A stretch of 64,000 nucleotides of DNA, taken from assembly GCA_046351395.1 (NCBI GenBank), contig JAXLYP010000001.1, forward strand, positions 62,001-126,000. Direction: 5' to 3'. Below are positions 49,855 through 58,452 of this stretch, in pieces. Position 1 is the stretch's first letter. Each line of letters begins with the position of its first letter. Both the position numbers and the translations under genes were made by a program. The DNA is from CAYYKK01 sp046351395 (GTDB lineage: Bacteria; Myxococcota_A; Polyangia; Polyangiales; Polyangiaceae). The notes under the pieces are model-generated. The model saw nothing but the letters and a program-made list of their open reading frames with translations, ran no database searches and was not told the DNA's origin.

Positions 49855-50128
49855 CAGTCGTCTTCTTCGAACGCCGCGTGCGCTCGGGCGATCGCCCCGA
49901 GCGCCGCCGCGGGCCCGTTCCAGCCGAGGACGCGGACGTCCTTGTGCTTCGCGCTCCCGACGTGTCATCCGTCCCCTTGCCCGTCGGCCCGTGGCACTTC
50001 GCGCAGTGCGCGACGTAGAGCGGACCTCACTCCGCGACTTGATCCGTGTTGCCACCCGGCGCGTCCGGGGGTTTGCCGCACGCGACGAGGCAGGCGGCGA
50101 GCGCGATACACAGCAATGGGTTTCTCAT
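49855..50128 (-). pseudogene. Decayed c-type cytochrome lipoprotein gene
   Basis: From ATG at 50128 the frame encodes a lipoprotein signal (MRNPLLCIALAACLVACGK) and linker, then hits an in-frame TGA. Past it, the same frame continues as GPLYVAHCAKCHGPTGKG, a clear class I c-heme motif. Further on, the sensible C-terminus (HVGSAKHKDVRVLGWNG... AHAAFEEDD, ending TGA at 49855) is in another frame. So one stop and one frameshift break the gene. The axial Met region is missing. It could be a sequencing error at two sites, but a pseudogene is more likely. Confidence 0.75.
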
Positions 50129-50224
50129 GGCGAGCGGCTCAGCATCGAGCGTGCCGCTCCTCCCACGTCACGACGTCTTCCCTCGCGGGTCGGAGGTGGC
50201 GCGCAGCTTGCTGAATGAGCCGCG

Positions 50225-50458
50225 GTGAGGCGCATAAAGGACACGGACTTACTGGAGCATCATCGATTCGATATCGAGCGCGTCTTCGAAGCGATCGAAG
50301 AGGCCGTCGAACCCGAGGAGCGCGCCGCGCTCTTCGAGGGCCTCGCCGCGACGCTCGCCGCGGGGGCCGCGCCAGCGGAGCGCGCGGACACGGGCTCGTC
50401 CCTCGGAGCCGCGCCCACGATCGCCGCCGCTGCGGCAGCCGAGGAGCGCCCCTCCTGA
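50225..50458 (+). CDS. Small protein of uncertain reality (77 residues)
   Basis: From a GTG at 50225 the product reads VRRIKDTDLLEHHRFDIERVFEAIEEAVEPEERAALFEG, an amphipathic acidic helix region, then an Ala-rich tail. The first half has codon bias like a gene. There is no strong ribosome site and no family similarity. It sits between the cytochrome pseudogene and repeat locus 3. Confidence 0.35.
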   Translation: MRRIKDTDLLEHHRFDIERVFEAIEEAVEPEERAALFEGLAATLAAGAAPAERADTGSSLGAAPTIAAAAAAEERPS

Positions 50459-50517
50459 ACCACCGGCAGACCGAAGACGCCGCGCACGGAGCCGCGAACG
50501 CCTTCGAGGCGCGGGGA

Positions 50518-50667
50518 AATTCCGCGGGGGACCGCGGGTCAATCGAGCGCCTTCGGCGCGCTCATGGAATTCCGCGGGGGACCGCGGCTCAATCGAGCGC
50601 CTTCGGCGCGCTCATGAAATTCCGCGGGGGACCGTGCCGTCATCGAGCCCCTTCGGCGCGCTCATGG
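50518..50667. repeat. Clustered two-hairpin repeat units, locus 3 (three copies, inverted)
   Basis: The core TCCGCGGGGGACCGCGG occurs at 50521 and 50571, and a decayed copy at 50621; period 50. Read on the opposite strand, each unit is GAGCGCGCCGAAGGCGCTCGA, a short spacer, then CCGCGG-TCCC-CCGCGG and AATTCC, the same two-hairpin plan as at 8.4 and 41.1 kb. The third copy has lost half of hairpin 2 (GGGGGACCGTGCC). The array ends about 20 bases before the next gene. Confidence 0.82.
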
Positions 50668-50687
50668 ATCATGCGAGCATGCGCCGC

Positions 50688-51332
50688 ATGAGCAAGGTGG
50701 CGGTCCTCGGATCGGGTCAAGTGGGCCAGGTGTTGGCGGATGGATTCCTCAAGCACGGGCACGAGGTGATGCGTGGCTCGCGCGAGCCCGCGAAGCTCGA
50801 GGATTGGAAGAAAGCGGCGACCGGCTCGGCCTCGACGGGGACGTTCGAAGAGGCCGCGAAGTTCGGTGAGATCGTGGTCCTCGCGGTGAAGGGCACGGCG
50901 GCGGAGTCCGCGGTGGACCTCGCGGGGTCGGGGCTGGAGGGCAAGGTCGTGCTGGACGCCACGAACCCCATCGCGGACGCACCTCCGCAGAACGGCGCGC
51001 TCGTGTATTTCACGGCCGCGAACGAGTCGCTCATGGAGAGGCTCCAGAAGAAGGCGCCGACGGCGAAGTTCGTGAAGGCGTTCTCGTGCGTCGGAAACGC
51101 GTTCATGGTGAACCCCGACTTCGGCGGCACGCGACCGACGATGTTCATCTGCGGGAACGACGCGGACGCCAAGGCGACGGCGGCGAAGATCCTCGACCAG
51201 TTCGGCTGGGACAGCGAGGACATGGGAGGCGTCGAGGCGGCGCGTCCGATCGAGGCGCTGTGCATCCTCTGGTGCCTCCCCGGGTTCACGCGCAACCAGT
51301 GGTCCCACGCGTTCAAGCTGTTGAAGAAGTGA
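50688..51332 (+). CDS. NADP/F420-dependent oxidoreductase-like protein (FNO domain)
   Basis: 214 residues from MSKVAVLGSGQVGQVLADGFLKHGHEV. The GxGxxG Rossmann turn is followed by RGSREP, which contacts NADP in F420-dependent NADP reductases. VVLAVKGTAAESAV, VLDATNPIAD and VKAFSCVGNAFM are conserved family blocks. Whether it uses F420 cannot be told; many homologs outside F420 makers use NADP only. The stop overlaps the start of the next gene (GTGA). Confidence 0.85.
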   Translation: MSKVAVLGSGQVGQVLADGFLKHGHEVMRGSREPAKLEDWKKAATGSASTGTFEEAAKFGEIVVLAVKGTAAESAVDLAGSGLEGKVVLDATNPIADAPPQNGALVYFTAANESLMERLQKKAPTAKFVKAFSCVGNAFMVNPDFGGTRPTMFICGNDADAKATAAKILDQFGWDSEDMGGVEAARPIEALCILWCLPGFTRNQWSHAFKLLKK

Positions 51333-52192
51333 GCGACGAAGAGAAACCCGAGAAGCCGGCGCCCCGGCGCCACGACGTGCGCGCCCCGCGCGTGTCCCGC
51401 TCGACGAAGGACTCTCCGCGGTTCCGCGCCGACGCTCCGAAGCCTCGCGCGCCCTCCGCGGAGGATCGATCGAGACCGCGCCCGCCCGACCGGCGCGATC
51501 GACCCCCTCCGGGCGCGCGCCCCGAGCGTGATCGCCGAGAGGAGCCGCGGCGCCCGGCGCCGGAGCGGCCAGCGCCCGAGCGCGATCGCCGAGAGGAGCC
51601 GCGGCGGACGGACGCCGAGCGGACCGGCCCGAAGCGCGATGACGCTCGCTTCTTCCCGCAGCGCCCCGCGCGCACGAGCCAGCGCGACGACGTGCGAAGG
51701 CGGCTCGAGGACGAGGCGAACGCCACGGCGAACGCGCCGACGCCGAGCGTGAGCGTCGTCCCGCCGACGAAGCCCGCGTCGAGGGAGAGCTCGGCCCCTC
51801 ACGCGCCGAAGCCCGCGAGCGTCGCCGTCATCGAGCCGGCCGCGGCACCCGCGCCCGCTCAGCGGTCGGCGAAGGAGCCCACGGCGAACGAGATCCTCGA
51901 GGTCGCGTCCGCGAAGCGGGTCGCGGTGGTCGCGCCGAAGAAGGAGAAGCCAAAGACGGCCAAGGAGGCGATGCGCCTGCGCGTGGAGGCGGAGCAGTCG
52001 AAGCGCCGCGCCGCGCCCGAAAAGAAGGCAAAAAAGCCCGAGAAGAGCGCGAAGTCGGGGCCGGCCTCCGAGCCGCCCGAGGCGGACGAGGACCCGCCCT
52101 CGCTGACGAAACGATCCGAGGACGTAGCGCGCGTGACCGAGCCGCCGAAGCTCGGGTTCTGGGCGCGCGTGAAGAAGCTCATCGGGCGCTGA
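51329..52192 (+). CDS. Low-complexity charged protein (287 residues)
   Basis: From the GTG at 51329, overlapping the upstream TGA, the product is Arg/Pro/Glu-rich and probably disordered: repeats RPAPERPAPERDRREEPRR and AKEPTANEILEVASAKRVAVVAPKKEKPKTAKEAM. The C-terminus ends with LGFWARVKKLIGR, an amphipathic basic helix that could touch membrane or nucleic acid. No family is recognised. Coupling to the oxidoreductase suggests they are expressed together. Confidence 0.55.
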   Translation: MSDEEKPEKPAPRRHDVRAPRVSRSTKDSPRFRADAPKPRAPSAEDRSRPRPPDRRDRPPPGARPERDRREEPRRPAPERPAPERDRREEPRRTDAERTGPKRDDARFFPQRPARTSQRDDVRRRLEDEANATANAPTPSVSVVPPTKPASRESSAPHAPKPASVAVIEPAAAPAPAQRSAKEPTANEILEVASAKRVAVVAPKKEKPKTAKEAMRLRVEAEQSKRRAAPEKKAKKPEKSAKSGPASEPPEADEDPPSLTKRSEDVARVTEPPKLGFWARVKKLIGR

Positions 52193-52201
52193 CGGGGCGT
52201 C

Positions 52202-52882
52202 TCAGCCGACCATCAACCCGAGGTCGAGCAGCGAGACGTGCCGCTCGCCCGCGATCACGACGTGGTCGAGCAGGTCCACGCCCACGACCTCGCCCGCTGC
52301 GGCGACGGCGCGGGTCATCGACACGTCCTCCGCGGAGGGCGTGGGATCGCCGCTCGGGTGGTTGTGCACGAGCACCATGCCGCTCGCCGCGTCCCGGAGC
52401 GCGGCCCGCAGGATGTCCCGCGCGCGCACGGCGCAGCCGTGGAGCCCGCCCATCGCGACGCAGCGAGCGGCGCGCAGACCGTTCTGCCCATCGAGCGACA
52501 GCACCCACATCTCCTCGTGATCGAGCGCGCCGATGCGCGGCGCCATCTCGCGCGCCACCTCGCGCGACGTGGCGAGCTTCGGCCGCGCCCGTGCGCGCTC
52601 GCGGGCTGCGCGGGCGCCGATCTCGAGCGCCGCGGCGAGGCGGAGCGCCTTCACCGGGCCGACGCCGGTGTGGTCTGCGATGGCGCTCGCGCCGAGCTTC
52701 GTCATGGAGGCGAGCCCGCCCGTCTCCGAGAGCAGGGCGGTCGCGACCTGCGTCACCGGGAGGCCAGCCGTCCCCGTCCCGAGGAGGAGGGCGACGAGCT
52801 CCTCGTCGCTGAGCGCGGGGACGCCGATCTCGGTCGCGCGCTCACGGGGTCCTCGCTCTTTCGTGGTGTTCGCTCGGCTCAT
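52202..52882 (-). CDS. radC: RadC-family JAB/MPN protein
   Basis: 226 residues from MSRANTTKERGPRERATEIG; an ATG at 52906 is an alternative. The N-terminal helix-hairpin-helix region (LSDEELVALLLGTGTAGLPV... VGPVKALRLAAALEIG) leads into a JAB domain with the zinc motif VHNHPSGDPTPSAEDV. RadC was named for a DNA-repair phenotype that proved wrong, and its true role is still unsettled. It converges on the low-complexity gene, 9 bases apart. Confidence 0.92.
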   Translation of the reverse strand: MSRANTTKERGPRERATEIGVPALSDEELVALLLGTGTAGLPVTQVATALLSETGGLASMTKLGASAIADHTGVGPVKALRLAAALEIGARAARERARARPKLATSREVAREMAPRIGALDHEEMWVLSLDGQNGLRAARCVAMGGLHGCAVRARDILRAALRDAASGMVLVHNHPSGDPTPSAEDVSMTRAVAAAGEVVGVDLLDHVVIAGERHVSLLDLGLMVG

Positions 52883-53045
52883 GAGCAACGCATGAGCAGC
52901 GGCCATGCCACCCGCGCCGGAGCGGGAAAACGAGCCTCTTTCGAATTTCGATCCCTCACGGATCGGCGGAATCGACTGGCGGCCGCCACGCCAGCGCGCT
53001 CGGGTTTTGCGCGCGCGGAGGCTTCTCAGATACCTTTCGCATCGG

Positions 53046-54581
53046 ATGGCGCTGGTCGAACACGTCCGCTTCTTCGCCAAGACCGACGTGGGTCGCGTGC
53101 GCGATCTCAACGAGGACAACTTCCTCATCGATCGGCGGCTCCACTTCTTCATCGTCGCGGACGGCATGGGAGGGCACGCCGCGGGGGAGGTCGCGAGCGC
53201 GCTCGCGGTGCGACTCATCCACGAGGAGGTGAAGAAGCGCCACGACTTCATCCGCGACTACGCGGCGGGGAACGTGGGCCGGGACGGCGTGCGCGAGATC
53301 CAAGCGATCCTCGAGGGCGCCGTGCTCCGCGCGTGCTCGCGGATCCACGAGGAGGCGAAGGCGGATCCGTCGAAGCGGGGCATGGGGACGACGCTCTCCG
53401 CCCTGCTCGTGATCGGCTCGCACGGGTTCATCAGCCACGTGGGCGACAGCCGGATCTACCTCGCGCGCGGGGGCATGATCCAGCAGCTGACGGAGGATCA
53501 CACCGTCTACAACGAGCTCGTGAAGCGCGGCCGCCTCACGAAGGAGCAGATCGAGAAGGTCGCGCAGAAGAACGCGATCACGCGCGCGGTGGGCGTGTAC
53601 GAGCGCGTCGACGTCGACACGCTGATGCTCGAGCTGGTGCCGGGAGACCAGTTCCTCCTCGCGAGCGACGGGCTCCACGGGTACATCAACCACACGGCGG
53701 AGCTCGAGCCCTACCTCGACGAGAAGGACGGGGAGGTCGCGGTGAGCGACCTCATCGAGCTCGCGAACAAGAAGGGCGGCAAGGACAACATCACCTGCAT
53801 CCTCGTCCGCATCGGGGGCGACGATCAGAACGACGGGAGCCGCGCGCGGCGGCTCGCCCAGAAGCGCGACGCGATCGCGAACATGCCGCTGTTCTCGCGC
53901 CTCCAGGATCGCGAGCTCCTGCGCATCATGGAGGTCGCGGAGCTCCTCAGCTACGAGCCGGGGCAGGACGTGATGCGCGAGGGGGAGCGCGGGGACCAGC
54001 TGTTCATCGTGATGGATGGCGTCCTGCACATCCTCCGCGGCGAGCAGGTCCTCTCCGAGGTGGGCCCGGGGGAGCACTTCGGGGAGATGGCGCTGATCCG
54101 CAGCATGCCGCGCTCCGCGACCGTGCGCGCCGTCGAGAAGAGCGAGCTCATCGCGATCCGGCGCGCGGACTTCTACGCGATCCTCCGGAAGGAGTACGAG
54201 GTCGCGGTCAAGCTGCTGTGGCAGTTCCTCGGGGTGCTCGCGGATCGCTTGGACCAGACGTCGCGCGATCTCTCGAGCGCGAAGGAGGAGCTCGCCGCGG
54301 AGGACATCACGGACGCGCTGAGCGACGCGGAGGCGGAGTCGACCGGGACGCCTGCGCTGATGGCGACGCAGCTCGCGGACGCGTCCTCGTTCGACAACCT
54401 CGAGGCGCTCGCGAGCGAGTCGGGGCCCGCGTCGCGCGCACCCCGGACGATGCGCCGGCCGACGGACTCGGTGCGGCAGCCGGCCACGACCGCTGCGGCG
54501 GCCACCGCACCGGCGAGCTCCGAGACGAGCACCCCCGCGAAGCCCGCGCCCGACGCGGCTCCGACCGAAGGCTCGGGGTGA
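53046..54581 (+). CDS. PP2C Ser/Thr phosphatase fused to a cyclic-nucleotide-binding domain
   Basis: 511 residues from MALVEHVRFFAKTDVG. Residues about 10-260 contain all PP2C metal motifs: RVRDLNEDNF, VADGMGGHAAGEVAS, GTTLSALLVIGSHGFISHVGDSRIYL, LLASDGLHGYI and DNITCILVRIG. From about 279 a cNMP domain follows (LFSRLQDRELLRIMEVAELLSYEPGQDVMREGERGDQLFIVMDGVL... GPGEHFGEMALIRSMPRSATVRAVE). The cNMP site has GEMAL and PRSATVR, so it may really bind cAMP or cGMP. A disordered C-terminus ends the protein. It should dephosphorylate Hanks-type kinase targets under nucleotide control. Confidence 0.9.
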   Translation: MALVEHVRFFAKTDVGRVRDLNEDNFLIDRRLHFFIVADGMGGHAAGEVASALAVRLIHEEVKKRHDFIRDYAAGNVGRDGVREIQAILEGAVLRACSRIHEEAKADPSKRGMGTTLSALLVIGSHGFISHVGDSRIYLARGGMIQQLTEDHTVYNELVKRGRLTKEQIEKVAQKNAITRAVGVYERVDVDTLMLELVPGDQFLLASDGLHGYINHTAELEPYLDEKDGEVAVSDLIELANKKGGKDNITCILVRIGGDDQNDGSRARRLAQKRDAIANMPLFSRLQDRELLRIMEVAELLSYEPGQDVMREGERGDQLFIVMDGVLHILRGEQVLSEVGPGEHFGEMALIRSMPRSATVRAVEKSELIAIRRADFYAILRKEYEVAVKLLWQFLGVLADRLDQTSRDLSSAKEELAAEDITDALSDAEAESTGTPALMATQLADASSFDNLEALASESGPASRAPRTMRRPTDSVRQPATTAAAATAPASSETSTPAKPAPDAAPTEGSG

Positions 54582-55870
54582 GGCGAGCCGCCGTCGCGCT
54601 CGGCCTCACGATCATCGCGCAATCGGCGCGAGCCGCGGATCGGGAGGACGCGGGCGCGGATCCACCGCCGGAGGAGCCGATCGTCGCGAACGAACCGTTC
54701 GTGCTGCACGAGCCCGGATCGGTCGTGGACGTGCTCGACGCCGCGGACGGGCGAGACCCGTTCGACATCGAGATTTCGCTCGGGTTCGCGTTCTCGGCGC
54801 GCTGGGCGACGATCGCGCGCACCGACGCGGCGGGAGCGATCGTGGAGCGCGCGGCGTTCCGCGAGACGACGAGCCTGCTCGTCCCGCACGTCGAGGTGGG
54901 CCTCTATCACGACTTCTCGTTCGTCGCGGATCTCCCGGTCGCGCTGTCGCGCGATCACTCGATCACGCGCACGGAGGGATCGATCATCCAGCCGATGACG
55001 ATCTTCTCCCCCGGCTTCACGGGGGAGTCGCGGAGCGGCCCGCTCCACCTCGCGCTCGGACTCCAGGCGGACGTGTTCAACCAGACGCGCAAGCCCAAGT
55101 TCCCGACGTGGCTCGTGGGCGCGGGCGTGCGCGTCCCGCTCGGCGAGCCGATCCACGCGTGCAACGGGGCCCCGCTCGTGGGCCAGGTGAGGTGCGCGGA
55201 TCCGGCGGACGTGAACCGCAACGGAGCGAGCGACGTGGGTGAGCCGAGCGGCCTCGAGGAGCTCGGCACGGGGACGTCGAGCGGCGCGCTCGGCATCGAC
55301 GTCCGGACGGTCGTGTCGCGTCGACTGGGCTACGTGGAGCCGTACGGCGGCGTGAAGGGATCCATCGAGGTCCCCGTGGGCTCGAGCGATCTCGCGCGCG
55401 TCGTGGACGCGGGGGCGGCGTTCCCGCCCATCGTCATCGAGGCGTCCGTCGGGGCGCTCATCATCCCGTTCGAGAATCGCGAGCGCTTCGGGCGCGTCTC
55501 GTTCGACGTGCGCGCGTCGGTGGACGCGCACACCGAGGGGACGGATGCGTCGCCGCTCTTCGACGCGCTCGGGTCGAGCGCGGCACCCTCGATCCGAGAG
55601 ACGCCGGCGGGCGCGCTCCCGTTCTCGGGCTTCACGCGGGTCGAGGCGTTCCCGACGGGGCGCCTCTCGACGGAGGCCATCTGGCAGACGAGCCAATACG
55701 TGCGCCTCAGCTTCGCGACGGCCGTCGCGTACGACGGCAACCACGATCTGACGCTCGAAGATCCCACGCTCGCGACGTCCCGACCCTCGTTCGCGAGCGG
55801 CAAAGCGGGCTACAGCAGCAACGAAGCGTTCACGCTCTCCATCGCGGCGCGGGGCGCCGTGACGTTCTGA
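54578..55870 (+). CDS. Exported beta-barrel-like protein (430 residues)
   Basis: The GTG at 54578 overlaps the PP2C stop (GTGA). A signal peptide (AVALGLTIIAQSARA) is followed by alternating hydrophobic strands ending mainly in aromatic residues (LLVPHVEVGLYHDFSFVADLPVAL; RLGYVEPYGGVKGSIEVPVG; RVSFDVRASVDAH), ending VTF, all typical of an outer-membrane beta-barrel. It contains one DPADVNRNGASDVGEP loop. No family is recognised. Translational coupling to the phosphatase is notable but may be only compact layout. Confidence 0.68.
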   Translation: MRRAAVALGLTIIAQSARAADREDAGADPPPEEPIVANEPFVLHEPGSVVDVLDAADGRDPFDIEISLGFAFSARWATIARTDAAGAIVERAAFRETTSLLVPHVEVGLYHDFSFVADLPVALSRDHSITRTEGSIIQPMTIFSPGFTGESRSGPLHLALGLQADVFNQTRKPKFPTWLVGAGVRVPLGEPIHACNGAPLVGQVRCADPADVNRNGASDVGEPSGLEELGTGTSSGALGIDVRTVVSRRLGYVEPYGGVKGSIEVPVGSSDLARVVDAGAAFPPIVIEASVGALIIPFENRERFGRVSFDVRASVDAHTEGTDASPLFDALGSSAAPSIRETPAGALPFSGFTRVEAFPTGRLSTEAIWQTSQYVRLSFATAVAYDGNHDLTLEDPTLATSRPSFASGKAGYSSNEAFTLSIAARGAVTF

Positions 55871-55879
55871 GCGACCGCC

Positions 55880-56125
55880 TCACTCCCCCATCTTGGGTGC
55901 GGCGGTGGACGTGGCGGTCCCGGTGGGCGCGGAGGTCGAGGTGCTCGTCGACGTCGCGCGGGAGGTGGACGTGGACATCGAGGTGGAGGTCGAGGTCGAG
56001 GTCGCGCGCGTCGTCGGCGCGGACGTGTTGCTGGATCCGCTGGTGACGGTGACCTTGCAACCGTCGCCGCAGCCCGCGAGCCCGAAGAGGAGCGCCCCCA
56101 TCACGACCGATCGTGTTCGTTGCAT
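55880..56125 (-). CDS. Small Ser/Thr-rich lipoprotein (81 residues)
   Basis: A signal with lipobox LAGC (MGALLFGLAGCGDGCKV) is followed almost entirely by (ST)n and (TSTS) repeats with a few Ala/Arg residues. It is probably a short, extended surface lipopeptide or a decoy for a removed domain. It converges on the beta-barrel gene. Reality rests on the clean signal peptide. Confidence 0.55.
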   Translation of the reverse strand: MQRTRSVVMGALLFGLAGCGDGCKVTVTSGSSNTSAPTTRATSTSTSTSMSTSTSRATSTSTSTSAPTGTATSTAAPKMGE

Positions 56126-56168
56126 AGCGGCAGACGATACCGAAACTCACCAGCCCGTGTGAACCGGA

Positions 56169-57116
56169 TCAGGCGTCGGGCGAGGGGACGAGCTTCGCGA
56201 GATCCTCGGGGAGCTGCGAGGTCACGACGAACGCGGGGACGACCGCGTCCCCGGGCCAAGCGATGCGGTTCGCGTGGAGCGCGTGCCGCGAGAGCCCCTC
56301 GAGCGGAGCCCCGCGATAGAGCGCGTCCCCGTAGAGGGGATGGCCGATCGCCGCAAAGTGAGCGCGAATTTGGTGCCGACGTGCGCTCGGCGCGGTGGCC
56401 TCGACGAGCGCGACCTCGCCGTGCACCCGGACGACGCGGTACGAGGTGGTGGCCGGCTTCGGCGCGTTGCGTGCCTGGTCGCGCTCGTGGACGCACGCGA
56501 GCATGCGCTTCTTGTCTTTCGGGTGGGGCGCGAGCGGGATGTCGATCACCCCGGACTCCGGGAGATCCTTCGCGGGGCACAGCAGGAGGTACTTCTTGTC
56601 GAGGCGATGATCCTTGAGGCCGCGCGTGATCGCCTCGAACGCCGCCGTGGATCGGGCGGCGACGAGCAGGCCGCTCGTCGCCGTGTCGAGGCGATGACAG
56701 AGCCCGGGCTCGCGGAGGGAGAAGCCGACGCCCTTCATCTCGGGGTAGCGACCGAGGAGGGCGTTCGCGAGCGCGCCGCGCTCCCCGGGCTGAAGGGGCG
56801 CCGAGGGCTGCCCAGCGGGCTTCTCGACGACGACGATCTGATCGGTCTCGAGGAGGACCTCGAGCGGCGCGCCCTCGTCGGCGAGCGCCTCGGAGGACTG
56901 CTCCTCGACGCCGAGCTCGAACACCTGACCGGCGGCGCACACGTCCCCTTTGCGGGCGCGCTGCATGCGCTCGCCGCGCGGGTTCGCGAGGACGAGGTGG
57001 ACGCGGTCTTCCTCGAAGAGGCGCTTCACTTGGGCGCGCCCCACCGCCGTGAGGTGCTTGACGAGGAGCTTGTCGAGCCTCGTCCCCGCCTCGTCCGCCG
57101 TCACCGTGATGCGCAT
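56169..57116 (-). CDS. RluA-family pseudouridine synthase
   Basis: 315 residues. An N-terminal S4 RNA-binding domain (GTRLDKLLVKHLTAVGRAQVKRLFEEDRVHL) precedes the catalytic domain. The catalytic Asp lies in HRLDTATSGLLV, and RRHQIRAHFAAIGHPLYGD is the second conserved block. This is the RluC/RluD-type layout that modifies 23S rRNA uridines; the exact target is not assigned. It forms its own minus-strand unit. Confidence 0.93.
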   Translation of the reverse strand: MRITVTADEAGTRLDKLLVKHLTAVGRAQVKRLFEEDRVHLVLANPRGERMQRARKGDVCAAGQVFELGVEEQSSEALADEGAPLEVLLETDQIVVVEKPAGQPSAPLQPGERGALANALLGRYPEMKGVGFSLREPGLCHRLDTATSGLLVAARSTAAFEAITRGLKDHRLDKKYLLLCPAKDLPESGVIDIPLAPHPKDKKRMLACVHERDQARNAPKPATTSYRVVRVHGEVALVEATAPSARRHQIRAHFAAIGHPLYGDALYRGAPLEGLSRHALHANRIAWPGDAVVPAFVVTSQLPEDLAKLVPSPDA

Positions 57117-57269
57117 CCCGAGGGACGCGTATCAGCGGAGCGGGCGTCGTTCAAGAAGCGCGCGTCGATCACGCTCGTTTTGCGCGCCCGCTCGAAGGCG
57201 TCGCCGGCGCACACCAGGTGCGGTGACCCGCGCGCGGCGAGAGCGCTCGCGCGCACGAAACCGCGCTCT

Positions 57270-58040
57270 TCAGTCGTCGAAGGAGGTCTTCGGGCGGTTC
57301 GCGTTGACGAGCGCGTCGCGCAGGGCGCCCGGCATCACCCGGCTGCCGAGCGTGGCGATCGTCATGGGCAGGGGGAAGCGGACGACGCGCGCGCGCCGAC
57401 GAATGCCGCGCGCGATGATGTCGGCCGCGCGCTCGGCGCTCATGAGGAAGGGCATGTCGAACGTGTTCTTGTCGGTGATCGCGGTGCGGACGAACCCCGG
57501 GTGGATCGCCGTGACGGCGACCCCTTTCGAGCGGACGTCCGCGCCGAGGGACTCGAGGAAGAACGTCAGCGCGGCCTTGCTGACGCCGTAGTCGACGGCG
57601 GCGGGGAGCGGGACGTCCGCGGCGAGCGAGGAGACGCCGACGACGTGCCCGCGCCCGCGCGCGACCATGCGAGGGACGACGGGGAGGATCGTGGCGAGCG
57701 CGCCGAGGAGGTTCACGTCGATCGTGTGCTTCGCGCGCTCGAAGGTGAGCTTCGCGGCGGGTACGGGAGCGCTGCCGATCCCGGCGTTCGCGACGAGAAG
57801 ATCGATCCCTCCGATGGCGTCGTCGAGCGCGGCGACCGCGCGCTCCGTCGCGGCGTGGTCCGCGACGTCGAGCGTGAGCGCGTGCGCGTCGTGGCCGCCC
57901 GCTCGGAGCGAGGACACCGCCTCCTCGAGGAGATCGGAGCGGCGCGCGGCGAGCCACACCGCGACCCCGTCGGCCGCGAGCTTCCTGGCGAGCGCGAGCC
58001 CGATGCCGCTCGACGCACCCGTGATGAGGGCCTTCTGCAT
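57270..58040 (-). CDS. Short-chain dehydrogenase/reductase
   Basis: 256 residues from MQKALITGASSGIGLALARKLAADG at 58040; an ATG five codons earlier is possible. The TGASSGIG cofactor turn, NAG in LLVANAGIG, catalytic Ser in VVGVSSLAAD and Tyr-x-x-x-Lys in VDYGVSKAAL are all present, as is the PGFVRTAI loop. This is a classical SDR using NAD or NADP. The substrate is unknown. tRNA-Leu lies 216 bases upstream on the same strand. Confidence 0.92.
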   Translation of the reverse strand: MQKALITGASSGIGLALARKLAADGVAVWLAARRSDLLEEAVSSLRAGGHDAHALTLDVADHAATERAVAALDDAIGGIDLLVANAGIGSAPVPAAKLTFERAKHTIDVNLLGALATILPVVPRMVARGRGHVVGVSSLAADVPLPAAVDYGVSKAALTFFLESLGADVRSKGVAVTAIHPGFVRTAITDKNTFDMPFLMSAERAADIIARGIRRRARVVRFPLPMTIATLGSRVMPGALRDALVNANRPKTSFDD

Positions 58041-58256
58041 CGCGGCTCTATACATTGGTTCGGAGGATGCGGACCGGGCCTACCGGGGCGCTCGTCGGCA
58101 TCGCCGATTCGGACGAAGGCTCGCGGCAGCACCTCGAATCTGCCGGGTCGCGGCGCGCAGGGCGCGGCTCGGCACCAAGTTGGTGCGGCTCGTGCGGCTC
58201 ACCTTTTCGATGGCATGCGCGACGGACCGAGCGCGTTGTCGCCATCACATGCGGGG

Positions 58257-58339
<83 letters not shown>

Positions 58340-58452
58340 CTAGTTGTTTGCGTTGGATACCCGAGTCTTCGGCCGGACACCACTCCGTCGAAGATGGAGG
58401 ACGACGGAGACGCCCTCGGCTGACGGAGGCCGCGCGTGCCATCATCCGGCGC

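Noticed and set aside
49855..50128. Selenocysteine at the in-frame TGA of the cytochrome gene
   Set aside because: A second lesion (frameshift) downstream is not explained by TGA recoding, and there is no evident SECIS-like stem right after the TGA.
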